Assembly: GCA_017527945.1 (NCBI GenBank)
Contig: JAFXPL010000106.1
Span: 1 to 13,648 of the forward strand
Origin: Bacteroidales bacterium
Lineage (GTDB): Bacteria; Bacteroidota; Bacteroidia; Bacteroidales; WCHB1-69
DNA: 13,648 bases
Direction of reading: 5' to 3'
In this document: positions 1-7,458 of the stretch, in pieces
Numbering within the stretch: the first letter of the stretch is position 1
Layout: every line of letters begins with the position of its first letter
Notes under the pieces: model-generated
Told to the model about the DNA's origin: nothing
The model's database searches: none
Seen by the model: the letters and a program-made list of their open reading frames with translations, nothing else
Made by a program: the position numbers and the translations under genes

Positions 1-104
1 GCAACCCTCCTCGCGAACCACATCGCGGTCGCACAAACAAACACGACACAGAAATAATCACCACAGACATTTCTATAAGCCACAACACATCGTCGCATGA
101 AAAA

Positions 105-140
105 GAGGATGTGCCAAAACGTGACTTTTGACACACCCTC
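105..140 (-). terminator. Rho-independent terminator of the sigma/anti-sigma operon
   Basis: Two 15-base arms (105-119 and 126-140) pair across a 6-base loop. Read as minus-strand RNA, the arms give an unbroken stem if two G-U wobbles are allowed, followed by a run of five U. Read as plus-strand RNA, the same two positions become A-C and C-A mismatches, so the hairpin is built for the minus strand. It lies about 40 bases after the stop codon of the putative anti-sigma gene. A T-run on the plus side (142-147) could give weaker bidirectional activity. Confidence 0.85.
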
Positions 141-181
141 ATTTTTTGTTGGAAGGCATTGACGACACCTCCGAGGTTTCG

Positions 182-715
182 TTAGAACAAACGGCTGTTT
201 CCGTTTCGAAGCTCTTCGTCGGATGGGACATTTTCTTTTATTGTGTCCACATCGATGACGAGCGGACGTCTGTACGGCTTCGGAGCCTTTACGTTCGACT
301 TTTCCGTGCCGGACATCGGCTTTTCTGGCGCAGTTTCTTTCATAGTTCCCAAATCCTTTTCCGGGTCTGTTGGACGAATGTCGCCGGCTTTTGCCCGGTG
401 GTTGTTGGCAGACGGTTTCTGGATTGGCGTAGCCGTCTCTTCTTTCGTCGGAGATGTTGCATTGGAACACGAAGAGTCAGACACGACTGCGACAGGTTCG
501 GATGGCGATACGGAATCGAGGTGCCTATTGGTGAAAAGGTGTGTGCCTATCAGAGCCGCCCCTCCGACCACGATAGCGGTTGTGGTTCCTGCAAGCCAGA
601 ATTTCCATGCTCCCCCCTCCCCTTTCGACTGCCGGAAACGTCTCCATGCCGTCGGTTTGTAGGCGTATTCCGCCTGTTCTGCTTTGTCTTTTATAAGTTT
701 GTCAAAATCCATCAT
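182..715 (-). CDS. Putative anti-sigma factor, single-pass membrane protein
   Basis: A 177-residue protein with a short charged N-terminus (about residues 1-37), one membrane-spanning segment (about 38-61, a run of G, A, I, V and L) and a long low-complexity extracytoplasmic tail rich in S, T, P, E and K. The start is one of two adjacent ATG codons just 2 bp after the sigma-factor stop codon, so the two genes are probably co-transcribed and translationally coupled. In Bacteroidota, ECF sigma genes are commonly followed by a membrane protein of this shape that holds the sigma factor inactive through its cytosolic N-terminus. The opening residues (MMDFDKLIKDKAEQ) resemble the N-termini of such proteins. 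I see no zinc-binding ZAS motif and no FecR domain, so the role rests on topology and gene position. A membrane protein unrelated to sigma control remains possible. Confidence 0.7.
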   Translation of the reverse strand: MMDFDKLIKDKAEQAEYAYKPTAWRRFRQSKGEGGAWKFWLAGTTTAIVVGGAALIGTHLFTNRHLDSVSPSEPVAVVSDSSCSNATSPTKEETATPIQKPSANNHRAKAGDIRPTDPEKDLGTMKETAPEKPMSGTEKSNVKAPKPYRRPLVIDVDTIKENVPSDEELRNGNSRLF

Positions 716-717
716 AA

Positions 718-1272
718 CTATTCGTTGTTTAGTTTCAACACCGCCTCTTTAAGTTTGGCTCTTGCGCTGTTCACATGCCATGCGGAGGTGTTTTCCGACA
801 TCCCCATCTGTTGGGAAATATCGCGGTGCGAATAACCCTCGAACACGAACATGTTAAAAACAGTGCGGGTGACCGGCGGCAACTGCTGGATAAGGTTCAC
901 TAACTCTTCGGCAGAAATTTTAGACACCGCGTCGTTCACACGATGATCAACCAGCTGACTGTCCGCAATGTCTTCCAGTCCAACCAAAGACACATTTTTG
1001 TCATAGCGTCTTCGGTAATCCAGCGCCGCATGCGCCACCACTTTTTTTAGCCATGCTTCAAAAGAACCTGTGTTTTCGTATTTGTCGAGGTTCGAAAACA
1101 CTTTCAAGAACCCCTCGTTGAGCATGTCGGCCGCCTCATCTGGGTCTCCTGCGTAGCGCATGCAAACACCCATCACGCAACTGTAGAAATGCTTGAACAG
1201 TTTCCTTTGGGCGCGCGAGCTGCCTTCGCGACAAGAAATCACCCAGTCTTGTACTTCCGAATGCTCTTTCAT
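718..1272 (-). CDS. ECF-type RNA polymerase sigma-70 factor
   Basis: A 184-residue protein, the usual size for an ECF sigma factor. Region 2 spans about residues 24-92, with the DEAADMLNEGFLKVF core (45-59) that corresponds to the -10 recognition and core-binding helices and a DYRRR end. Region 4 spans about 124-178 and includes the helix-turn-helix GYSHRDISQQMGMSENTSAW (146-165). Region 3 is absent, as expected for this class. It would direct RNA polymerase to a small regulon, probably in response to an envelope signal relayed by the membrane protein encoded 2 bp downstream. The upstream gap to the barrel gene is 83 bp. It holds an inverted repeat and a weak -7-like element (1308-1315, one mismatch to TAnnTTTG), so the gene may have its own promoter as well as read-through. 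The target regulon cannot be read from this window. Confidence 0.93.
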   Translation of the reverse strand: MKEHSEVQDWVISCREGSSRAQRKLFKHFYSCVMGVCMRYAGDPDEAADMLNEGFLKVFSNLDKYENTGSFEAWLKKVVAHAALDYRRRYDKNVSLVGLEDIADSQLVDHRVNDAVSKISAEELVNLIQQLPPVTRTVFNMFVFEGYSHRDISQQMGMSENTSAWHVNSARAKLKEAVLKLNNE

Positions 1273-1325
1273 ATACTAAAACGGATAGCGAGGGGAAAAT
1301 CTTGGGCCAAATGTGGAATTTTATT

Positions 1326-1345
1326 TGATAGTCGATTAACTATCA
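1326..1345. promoter_or_regulatory. 7-bp inverted repeat, candidate operator
   Basis: TGATAGT and ACTATCA are perfect inverted repeats separated by 6 bases. The site lies between the stop codon of the beta-barrel gene and the start of the sigma-factor gene. No T-run follows it on either strand, so it does not look like a terminator. Its centre is about 20 bases upstream of the weak -7-like element at 1308-1315, where the -33 element would lie. Regulator binding or a weak mRNA hairpin are both possible. Confidence 0.35.
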
Positions 1346-1355
1346 CTGAATCAAG

Positions 1356-1952
1356 TTATTTCACAATTTTGAATCCTAAAGAAACGATGAACATGTTCAG
1401 TTGTTTCGTTTGGGAGGAGCCTTCCATCATATTCCGGAAATTGTCGGCAGCAATGCAGTAGCTCCCGTCCAGTGAAAAGCGCCAGAAGTCGATGCCGACA
1501 CCGACCTGCCCACCCCATTGCACCACATTGGAGTTCCAGTCGGTTTCCGTCATGTTGTCGGATATCTTGAAGTCGAATCGCGGGCCGATTGTCAATCGAA
1601 ACTTGAAATTGTCGTTGTTGATGAAATGGTATCCCAGGAGAGCCGGTACTGAAATATAGTGTTGCTTAATGGTTTCGTTGGCGGAGTATTCATGGAGGTG
1701 GTTCTCCTTGAACTTTGACTGTTTGAACACGTAGTTCACTTCGGGTTGAAAGAAGAATCTGTCGCCGAAGCGCATGAAGAGACCCGCTTCCATTCCGAAA
1801 TCGTGTTTGGTCAGCGCAATGTAGTTGGTCGCATTGCCTGCCACTTTCAATCCAAGGGAAAACTGAGCAGTGGCCTGTTTCACGGTCAAGAGATTGAATA
1901 AAAACACGGATATCAGTGCCATCACGGTGATTCTCAATTGTTTGGTTCTCAT
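1356..1952 (-). CDS. PorT-family outer-membrane beta-barrel protein
   Basis: A 198-residue protein with a signal peptide (about 1-29, ending ATA|Q) and a mature chain of alternating hydrophobic and polar residues typical of a small 8-stranded outer-membrane barrel (the PorT / outer membrane beta-barrel family of Bacteroidota). Strand-like stretches include FFFQPEVNYVF, HYISVPALLGYHF, FKFRLTIGPRFDF and the final MFIVSLGFKIV. It ends in a hydrophobic strand, although the last residue is K rather than F. It lies 83 bp upstream of the sigma gene on the same strand, so it may be part of that operon, for example as a regulated or sensed envelope component. The name PorT-family refers to the fold. 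It does not mean this is the PorT component of the type IX secretion system. The ligand, if any, is unknown. Confidence 0.82.
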   Translation of the reverse strand: MRTKQLRITVMALISVFLFNLLTVKQATAQFSLGLKVAGNATNYIALTKHDFGMEAGLFMRFGDRFFFQPEVNYVFKQSKFKENHLHEYSANETIKQHYISVPALLGYHFINNDNFKFRLTIGPRFDFKISDNMTETDWNSNVVQWGGQVGVGIDFWRFSLDGSYCIAADNFRNMMEGSSQTKQLNMFIVSLGFKIVK

Positions 1953-1995
1953 AATAATGATGTTTTACGAACAAATACGGTTAACGATGTTAAGT

Positions 1996-2003
1996 CAAAT
2001 TTA
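1996..2003 (-). promoter_or_regulatory. Candidate -7 promoter element for the beta-barrel gene
   Basis: On the minus strand this reads TAAATTTG, an exact match to the Bacteroidales -7 consensus TAnnTTTG, 43 bases before the ATG at 1952. I find no TTG at the expected 19-21 base distance upstream, so the call rests on the -7 box and its position alone. Confidence 0.4.
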
Positions 2004-2076
2004 TTGTACAATCCCCTACCCTCGTCTGCATGACAAAAGTCGATGGGGTCCTATTGCGCGACGATCGGGAGGTTTA

Positions 2077-2988
2077 TCAGCAGATGCCCCTCACTTCGTT
2101 CACATCGGAGATGCCTTCCCGGAGGCATAGTTGTCGTAGTTCTTCCAGCACGTTGCGTCCGGCCTCGGGGTTGTTGAAGTGAATAGTTCCGAGCTGCACA
2201 GCGGCGGCACCCGCCATCATGAACTCCAGCACGTCTTCTGCAGTATAGATGCCGCCGATACCGATGACCGGGACCTCCACCGCCTTGCTCACAGAATGGA
2301 CCATACGCAGCGCTATCGGCTTGATAGCGGCACCGGAGAGGCCTGCATAGACGTTGTTGAAGACCGGTTTCCGCCGATGGATGTCGATGGCCATCGCTTG
2401 GAATGTGTTGACGAGCGACAGTGCGTCGGCACCGGCGCGCTCACAGGCGAGAGCCATCTCTACAACGTTTTCCGCATTCGGGGAGAGCTTGACTATCAAA
2501 GGTTTGATGCAGACATTACGCACCGCGCGTACCACTTCCTCCGCCACTTCCGCCTTTATGCCAAATGCCATGCCCCCGCTTTTCACGTTGGGGCATGAGA
2601 TGTTGAGCTCCAGCATGTCGATGTCGGAGGCGGACAGCAACGCGGCTCCCGTGACATAATCCTCCATACTGTGACCACCCATGTTGGCGATGAGCACATT
2701 GCCATAACGGCGCATTTGTGCGATTCCGTTTTCGATGAAAGCTTCCACGCCTGGATTTTGCAGTCCCACGCTGTTCATCATGCCGGACGCCGTCTCCCAA
2801 ACCCGTACACCTTCGTTCCCGTCCTTCGGGTGGAGTGTCAACCCTTTGGAACAGATTCCGCCAAGACATCCCACATCGTAGAGTTCGTTGTATTCCTCTC
2901 CAAAACCGAACGTGCCTGAGGCCGCTATCAGCGGGTTTTTGAAAGGCACTCCGGCCACCTTTACCGATAAGTTTATGTTTTGTTCCAT
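2077..2988 (-). CDS. pyrD: Dihydroorotate dehydrogenase, class 1B catalytic subunit
   Basis: A 303-residue FMN-binding TIM-barrel enzyme that oxidises dihydroorotate to orotate, the fourth step of UMP synthesis, in the cytosol. Class 1B is shown by the catalytic cysteine in NISCPN (Cys132), where class 2 enzymes use serine, by the roughly 300-residue length without an N-terminal membrane helix, and by the adjacent pyrK. Other family marks are the substrate loop NSVGLQNPG (72-80), the phosphate/FMN loop GIGGI (243-247) followed by [11 protein letters not shown], and QLGT (265-268). It starts 48 bp after the pyrK stop codon, so the two subunits are very likely made from one transcript. They would assemble as the PyrD2-PyrK2 heterotetramer that passes electrons to NAD+. 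Nothing is unusual in the sequence. Confidence 0.96.
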   Translation of the reverse strand: MEQNINLSVKVAGVPFKNPLIAASGTFGFGEEYNELYDVGCLGGICSKGLTLHPKDGNEGVRVWETASGMMNSVGLQNPGVEAFIENGIAQMRRYGNVLIANMGGHSMEDYVTGAALLSASDIDMLELNISCPNVKSGGMAFGIKAEVAEEVVRAVRNVCIKPLIVKLSPNAENVVEMALACERAGADALSLVNTFQAMAIDIHRRKPVFNNVYAGLSGAAIKPIALRMVHSVSKAVEVPVIGIGGIYTAEDVLEFMMAGAAAVQLGTIHFNNPEAGRNVLEELRQLCLREGISDVNEVRGIC

Positions 2989-3036
2989 TTTATTTCTGTC
3001 GATTTGATTTTCAGTACTTTGAATATAACAAGTGCT

Positions 3037-3774
3037 TTACCATAGCAGGTCGGTGCTTTGGAAGACCGGCCCGTCTTTGCAGACACGTTTCATTCCTTGT
3101 TTGGTGCGGATGCTGCAGCCGAGGCATGCACCGATGCCGCAGGCCATCCGGTGCTCCAGCGAGCAGTAGCAGGTTGTACCTGTTTCGGCGCACATCGCGG
3201 CGACTTTCCGCATCATCACTTCGGGGCCGCAAGTCAAAACCGCGTCGTATTGTCCAGGTTTCAGCAGGTCGGTGATGTACCCCCGGTAGCCTTCTGGTCC
3301 GTTTTCCGAGGAAACAAACAGATTTTCGCAGCACGTGGAAAAATCCTCCACGGCAAAGAGCTCGTCGCGGAACCCCAAATAGGCATCTACATCGACACCT
3401 TTGTAAATCAATGTTTTAGTCGTCTGGTAGAGTGGCGGGATGCCCACACCACCGCCAACGACCGCCACTTTGCCGCTGAGGGATTCGCAGGGGTAGCCGT
3501 TACCACATGGTCCCAAAAGCCGAATCTTTTCGCCAGACTTCACTTCCGACAATTTTTTCGTGCCTTTCCCCACCACCCTGTACATGAACGACAGACGGCT
3601 GTCATCCGCGCTGAACACACTAATCGGGCGCATCAGCGTCAATTCCGTGTCCCAACATTTTATCATGAAGAACTGACCGGCCTTCACTTTGGTCTTGTTC
3701 CAAGTGACATCCAAAACAAAAATGTCTGCCGCAATCTGTTCGTTGTCGATGACTTTTCGCTCTAAATACTTCAT
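3037..3774 (-). CDS. pyrK: Dihydroorotate dehydrogenase electron-transfer subunit
   Basis: A 245-residue FAD and [2Fe-2S] protein that carries electrons from PyrD to NAD+. The FAD-binding barrel has RPISVFS (49-55). The NAD-binding domain has GGGVG (107-111) and CGPE (182-185). The C-terminal iron-sulphur site has the class-defining spacing C-x4-C-x2-C-x11-C (Cys212, 217, 220 and 232). I chose the ATG at 3774. A TTG two codons upstream (3780) is in frame but adds nothing to the domain. It is the first gene of a pyrK-pyrD pair, an order often seen in Bacteroidota and Firmicutes. A role as an electron-transfer subunit for another oxidoreductase is unlikely given the partner. Confidence 0.95.
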   Translation of the reverse strand: MKYLERKVIDNEQIAADIFVLDVTWNKTKVKAGQFFMIKCWDTELTLMRPISVFSADDSRLSFMYRVVGKGTKKLSEVKSGEKIRLLGPCGNGYPCESLSGKVAVVGGGVGIPPLYQTTKTLIYKGVDVDAYLGFRDELFAVEDFSTCCENLFVSSENGPEGYRGYITDLLKPGQYDAVLTCGPEVMMRKVAAMCAETGTTCYCSLEHRMACGIGACLGCSIRTKQGMKRVCKDGPVFQSTDLLW

Positions 3775-3818
3775 ATACAATATTTTACAATATCAAGACT
3801 ATATTTGCTAACAAACTG

Positions 3819-3826
3819 CGAATATA
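3819..3826 (-). promoter_or_regulatory. Weak -7-like element upstream of pyrK
   Basis: The minus strand reads TATATTCG, one mismatch from TAnnTTTG, about 45 bases before the pyrK ATG, with a run of eight A upstream. No -33 TTG is visible. The segment 3775-3901 between pyrK and the amidase gene shows no clear terminator hairpin for the amidase. Confidence 0.25.
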
Positions 3827-3901
3827 CGATTTTTTTTAGCCGCTCTATTTGATAATTTAGCAGATATCCGTTTATAAATGCATGGTTACACATTCGTATT
3901 T

Positions 3902-6900
3902 TTATTCGAAAAGCACAATCTTCTCTGTTTTCAAACATTCCATTCCCCGAGTCACGCGCAGAAGATACACTCCGCAGCTCAAGTCTTTAGCATCCACCGA
4001 AACACTTGCGTTGAAAGTCCCTTCCTTTTGCACTCGTCCCGCCATGTCATACAGCACAAACCTTCCGATGTCGTCATTTGCCGGAAACAAGTCTTCCTCG
4101 CAATGGATTACCAGACGTTTACCCTGCACAGAAAAGACATGCAACAACTCTTTTCCAATCTTTTTTTCGTCCAGTGTGGGCGGTGCCAAGAATAATGTTT
4201 TTGGTGTTGAGCGCAAGCCCGCCTTATTCTCCGCCACGATGCTGAATGTGATCATCTGGCCGGACGGGAACGAGAAGCACTGCTGGCAGGAACACGACAG
4301 TCCGTTGTCCACCCAATGGGCAATCGAAGCAGATGTCAGCATTTTTGAGTTGTGGAAATAGTATCGTTGCAGGCCCGACTGTACATCTGTCCCCCCGGTC
4401 CAGGTTGCCGAGACCTCCACGACCTGTGTACCATCGGCCTGGGTGACACTTTCGGTATGGAGCGACAAGTTGGAGACCGCCGGAGGGGCCGTGTAGTCAA
4501 CTTTTAGAGACTTTTCCACTAACGTAGAGAACTTATACGCCCGATCCACAACAATCGACTTCAATTTCGTGCGACTCAATCCGTTCACTGCTTGTCGTTG
4601 TATGTTGCAGTTCGCGGCCGTTCCAACCGTCACCGGCACAGCCGTTGTCCGGGAGGCGTACACCCGAAGATTGTCGATGCAGACTGCTGCATTCCGGGTG
4701 GCAAAGCCAATATAGGAGTTCGTTGTAGTGGCCAGCACATGATCCACAGCCCTAATAATCCGGTTACCATGACGCATGACTACAATTTCCCCAGTTGAGT
4801 GGTCGAACACCACGCGGCACAGGTAGGCCGTTCCGGGTGCAAAATAGACCTGTTCTTTCCTTTTGAGCAGTCTTTTCGCCCCTAAGATGAGGCGGTAAAC
4901 ACTGACGGTACGGTTTTCCCTGTCGAAACACACCTCATAGCCTGAGAAGAGCGAAGTCTGGGAGGGCGCGTTTCCGCAGTTGAAGAAGAAGGAGCACTTC
5001 TCCCCATCGAGAAACTTCAGATAGAAGTCGTAGAGGTAAGCGGAATGGGCGGCCCCATTGTGGTGCGCCGCAACGCCGGCGTATTCCAATGCTGCATTGT
5101 TTTGCCTGAGCTCGCCGTTTTGGACTACCCACGTGCTGGCCGCATTGTTCACCCAAGTTTCGCCGTTCAAGGCATTGTCGAAATTGTCGCACAGGAAGCC
5201 CTGCTCGTGGCGTGCACTCCAGACGGCACCGTCAGACTCCATGATTTGGTAGAATCTCCATTTGAGTCCAGAGTCATCGGAATCGTTGAATTGTGCGGTG
5301 AAGTTGCCCGTCACCCATTGCGTGGCGTCCGTCAGGATAGCGGTTTGCGGCGAAGCATTGTCCGCAACAGGCTCACCCGGATCTGGCTCCCAGTCGTTGA
5401 GTATTTCCTCGTCGTCTCCCCAGTCGTCGTCATCTTCCCCGTCACCCCCCGTATCACCGGGATTGTCGCCTGGTATGGCAGAAACACCCTGCCACAGGGC
5501 ATTCCAGCCCGCCGCATTCGTGGCACAGTCGGAGCGAAATTCCACCAGCATTTTGTCGCCCGCAGCCACCACGCGCCCCGGCGACTGTGTGTTCCAGCGT
5601 CCAATAAGAGGGGAAAAGACAGTGCCGCCTTCGTAAATCCATAGGAAGTCGTAGTTCGGTTCGAGCGAAAAGCTCTGGAATGTCAAAGCGACACTGTCCG
5701 CCCCGGGTGCCTGGATCAGGAACAGTTTCCGCTCATCGTCGGCATAGTTCCCGAAGGGCCCTCCCGAGTCCGTGAATGTGCCCGAGGAGGCCGTCATCGT
5801 GGTCACTGTCGGCTGGTCGTTGATGAGCTTGTAGTACAGGTTCCAGTTCCAATAGGGGCCGGGGTCCGTGTGCGTTTGGCTCGGATAGTGTTGATGGCCA
5901 CGGATTTGAGTGCAAGCCGTAGAGCTTCCCAGACTGTGTACCCCGTAGTTGAGGACGGTGCCATCGTCCAACGTGTCGCGATAAAACACGCGGTGCGGAT
6001 TGATGTTGGGCCTTCGGGAGCAAATGTTCTTCACCAAGTTGGCAGACGACTGGTACATGTTCATTGTGAAGTAGGAATAGATGTTGCCGTAAGCCTCGTG
6101 CTCGATGCCGATGGTGTAGCTGTTGGCGACCCCAACATGCCAGGCCTTGTCAGCCTCGCGCACCATCTGTGTGACCTGGCCGTCAATGGAGCGGATCACA
6201 TAGTGTGCGGACACTTTGGCACTGCAGTTCTGAAACCAGGCGATGGCCCCCGCGTAGGTGCCCTGCGTGTAGTGGATCGTGACGGACGAGACGGTTGTGC
6301 CGCCGCGCCCCGAGGTGTAGTTGCAGGCAGCTGCAGGCACAAACACGGCATCCGGATAGTCCGGCGTTGTGCGTGTCGAGCCAAGGGAGTTCGCCGGCGC
6401 GACTTCCGTCCGCCCTCCTTTCAAACGGGCATATTCGTCGCCGAACAGCCCCACGAAATCAATCTCACGCAGCGGAGCACCGCAACCGGCATACTCATCC
6501 TTGTCCAAAAAGTAGTATATCATGTACAGAAAGCTGTTTAGGGCGAAATCTTCCGTTCCTTCCTCTGGAATCGGCAGTTCGCACAACTCCACGAAAATGC
6601 GCTTGTACTGTTCGACCGAATCGCCGTAGCAATTGAACCTCTCCTGCAGCTGCGCAAACGCGCACGCATACGCTTTCACCGCTGTGCCGGGCTGCCACAA
6701 GATGGCGTCTAACGAGTACGGAGTCGTGCGAGCCAATAGCCGCGCATTCTCCCGAAACACGCCTTTCCCGTGCAAAGTCAGCCCCATGACCGAATATATC
6801 CGCGGCATTTCCGTCGGATCGGACTCCAAAGTGTCCGTCGAAATATTTGGGGAGAAGCGCGTGTATTGAAACGCAACCGCTTCCAGCATTCCTCGCGGGA

Positions 6901-7096
6901 TTGACGGATATTCTTGGTACGCCTCTTCGAACCAATGACTTATCTCGTTATATTGTTTATACATGAAATGTTCGACTTGACGATCATAGTCCCGACGATA
7001 ACCGTCGAATTCATCTGAAATTTGCGCGTGTGCTTGTCCGGCCAAGGCCTGCCACACCAACCATAAAACCGATAATACTACTACTTTGTTCTTCAT
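3902..7096 (-). CDS. Secreted multidomain N-acetylmuramoyl-L-alanine amidase with T9SS sorting domain
   Basis: A 1064-residue exported protein predicted to cut the amide bond between muramic acid and L-alanine in peptidoglycan. The domains I can see, in order, are as follows. (1) A signal peptide, 1-24. (2) An alpha-helical region, about 30-230, whose segment PRGMLEAVAFQYTRFSP (67-83) resembles a lytic-transglycosylase core with the catalytic ES replaced by YT. (3) Amidase_2, about 268-420, with zinc ligands His275, His401 and Asp411 and the likely catalytic Glu332 in TIGIEHEA; spacing around GH...THTDPG matches the AmpD/AmiD family. (4) A CUB-like domain, about 432-536. (5) An acidic Asp/Gly linker, about 541-580. 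(6) A lectin-like beta region, about 585-815. (7) An FN3-like region, about 868-970. (8) A type A T9SS sorting domain, about 985-1064, with DMAGRV and GVYLLRV. Export across the outer membrane and anchoring at or release from the cell surface are therefore expected. It is transcribed alone from a good promoter. Its target could be peptidoglycan of other bacteria, its own wall, or fragments for uptake. Confidence 0.92.
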   Translation of the reverse strand: MKNKVVVLSVLWLVWQALAGQAHAQISDEFDGYRRDYDRQVEHFMYKQYNEISHWFEEAYQEYPSIPRGMLEAVAFQYTRFSPNISTDTLESDPTEMPRIYSVMGLTLHGKGVFRENARLLARTTPYSLDAILWQPGTAVKAYACAFAQLQERFNCYGDSVEQYKRIFVELCELPIPEEGTEDFALNSFLYMIYYFLDKDEYAGCGAPLREIDFVGLFGDEYARLKGGRTEVAPANSLGSTRTTPDYPDAVFVPAAACNYTSGRGGTTVSSVTIHYTQGTYAGAIAWFQNCSAKVSAHYVIRSIDGQVTQMVREADKAWHVGVANSYTIGIEHEAYGNIYSYFTMNMYQSSANLVKNICSRRPNINPHRVFYRDTLDDGTVLNYGVHSLGSSTACTQIRGHQHYPSQTHTDPGPYWNWNLYYKLINDQPTVTTMTASSGTFTDSGGPFGNYADDERKLFLIQAPGADSVALTFQSFSLEPNYDFLWIYEGGTVFSPLIGRWNTQSPGRVVAAGDKMLVEFRSDCATNAAGWNALWQGVSAIPGDNPGDTGGDGEDDDDWGDDEEILNDWEPDPGEPVADNASPQTAILTDATQWVTGNFTAQFNDSDDSGLKWRFYQIMESDGAVWSARHEQGFLCDNFDNALNGETWVNNAASTWVVQNGELRQNNAALEYAGVAAHHNGAAHSAYLYDFYLKFLDGEKCSFFFNCGNAPSQTSLFSGYEVCFDRENRTVSVYRLILGAKRLLKRKEQVYFAPGTAYLCRVVFDHSTGEIVVMRHGNRIIRAVDHVLATTTNSYIGFATRNAAVCIDNLRVYASRTTAVPVTVGTAANCNIQRQAVNGLSRTKLKSIVVDRAYKFSTLVEKSLKVDYTAPPAVSNLSLHTESVTQADGTQVVEVSATWTGGTDVQSGLQRYYFHNSKMLTSASIAHWVDNGLSCSCQQCFSFPSGQMITFSIVAENKAGLRSTPKTLFLAPPTLDEKKIGKELLHVFSVQGKRLVIHCEEDLFPANDDIGRFVLYDMAGRVQKEGTFNASVSVDAKDLSCGVYLLRVTRGMECLKTEKIVLFE

Positions 7097-7135
7097 TGTT
7101 TTTAATTTTAGAAAATAATTTTGTTTTTGTCATGG

Positions 7136-7166
7136 CAAAGATACAACATCGGAGAGCGTTTGTCAA
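7136..7166 (-). promoter_or_regulatory. Bacteroidales-type promoter of the amidase gene
   Basis: On the minus strand a TTG (7166-7164) is followed after exactly 20 bases by TATCTTTG (7143-7136), a full match to the -33 TTG / -7 TAnnTTTG pattern with standard spacing. The amidase ATG at 7096 lies 40 bases after the -7 box. The leader is A/T-rich with no Shine-Dalgarno sequence, as is usual in the phylum. Confidence 0.75.
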
Positions 7167-7458
7167 GAGGCAAAATCACTTTTAACAATAATTAACAGCG
7201 AAAAAACATACAATACTGTAAAACAAGAATTTAACAAAAATATTTCATGACAAAAATGCAACTTTTATACTAAAAAAACTTAAAACAAGTAAAAAACCGA
7301 CAGCCTTGGATTTTCGAGCCAAGAGGTAGAATAGTGAATTTTGGAAGAAATCAGGGAATCCATTGCCAAAACGTGAAAATAACAAACAGAGCTCCATCGT
7401 CATTGCTGTCGTGCGGGGCTCCGGCATACCTATTTATTTTTTTAAAGAATAACTCAGG
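7167..7458. other. AT-rich intergenic spacer between divergent transcription units
   Basis: The two divergent starts are separated by about 400 bp (7097-7504). Apart from the promoters at each end I see no credible gene here. A 60-codon minus-strand open frame (7245-7427) lacks codon structure and known motifs. A small imperfect hairpin (CTTGG and CCAAG around 7302-7321) has no T-run directly after it. The part around 7390-7430 is less AT-rich than the rest and may be a relic of lost coding DNA, but I cannot identify it. Confidence 0.5.

Noticed and set aside
1..98. Minus-strand frame starting at 98 and open to the left edge (MRRCVVAYRNVCGDYF...)
   Set aside because: It starts just after the terminator with no convincing promoter, and only about 32 codons are visible with odd Cys-rich composition. 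The first 104 bases are best left as unassigned intergenic sequence.
3..131. Plus-strand frame open from the left edge and ending at about 131, a possible C-terminus of an upstream gene
   Set aside because: The stop codon would lie inside the terminator hairpin and the translated sequence has no recognisable family features. It cannot be judged without upstream sequence.
128..835. 235-codon plus-strand frame over the anti-sigma and sigma genes
   Set aside because: It crosses two well-supported minus-strand genes, begins inside the terminator hairpin and has Arg/Phe/Cys-rich composition with no domain.
3058..3765. 235-codon plus-strand frame opposite pyrK
   Set aside because: A shadow of pyrK, whose flavin, NAD and iron-sulphur motifs are unambiguous on the minus strand.
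7302..7321. CTTGG / CCAAG hairpin in the intergenic spacer as a terminator
   Set aside because: The stem is only 5 bp, the T-run on the minus strand is several bases away, and no gene ends nearby.
7245..7427. 60-codon minus-strand frame in the divergent intergenic region
   Set aside because: No known motif, no good start context, and it overlaps no conserved feature. The hydrophobic end could mimic a membrane segment by chance in AT-rich DNA.
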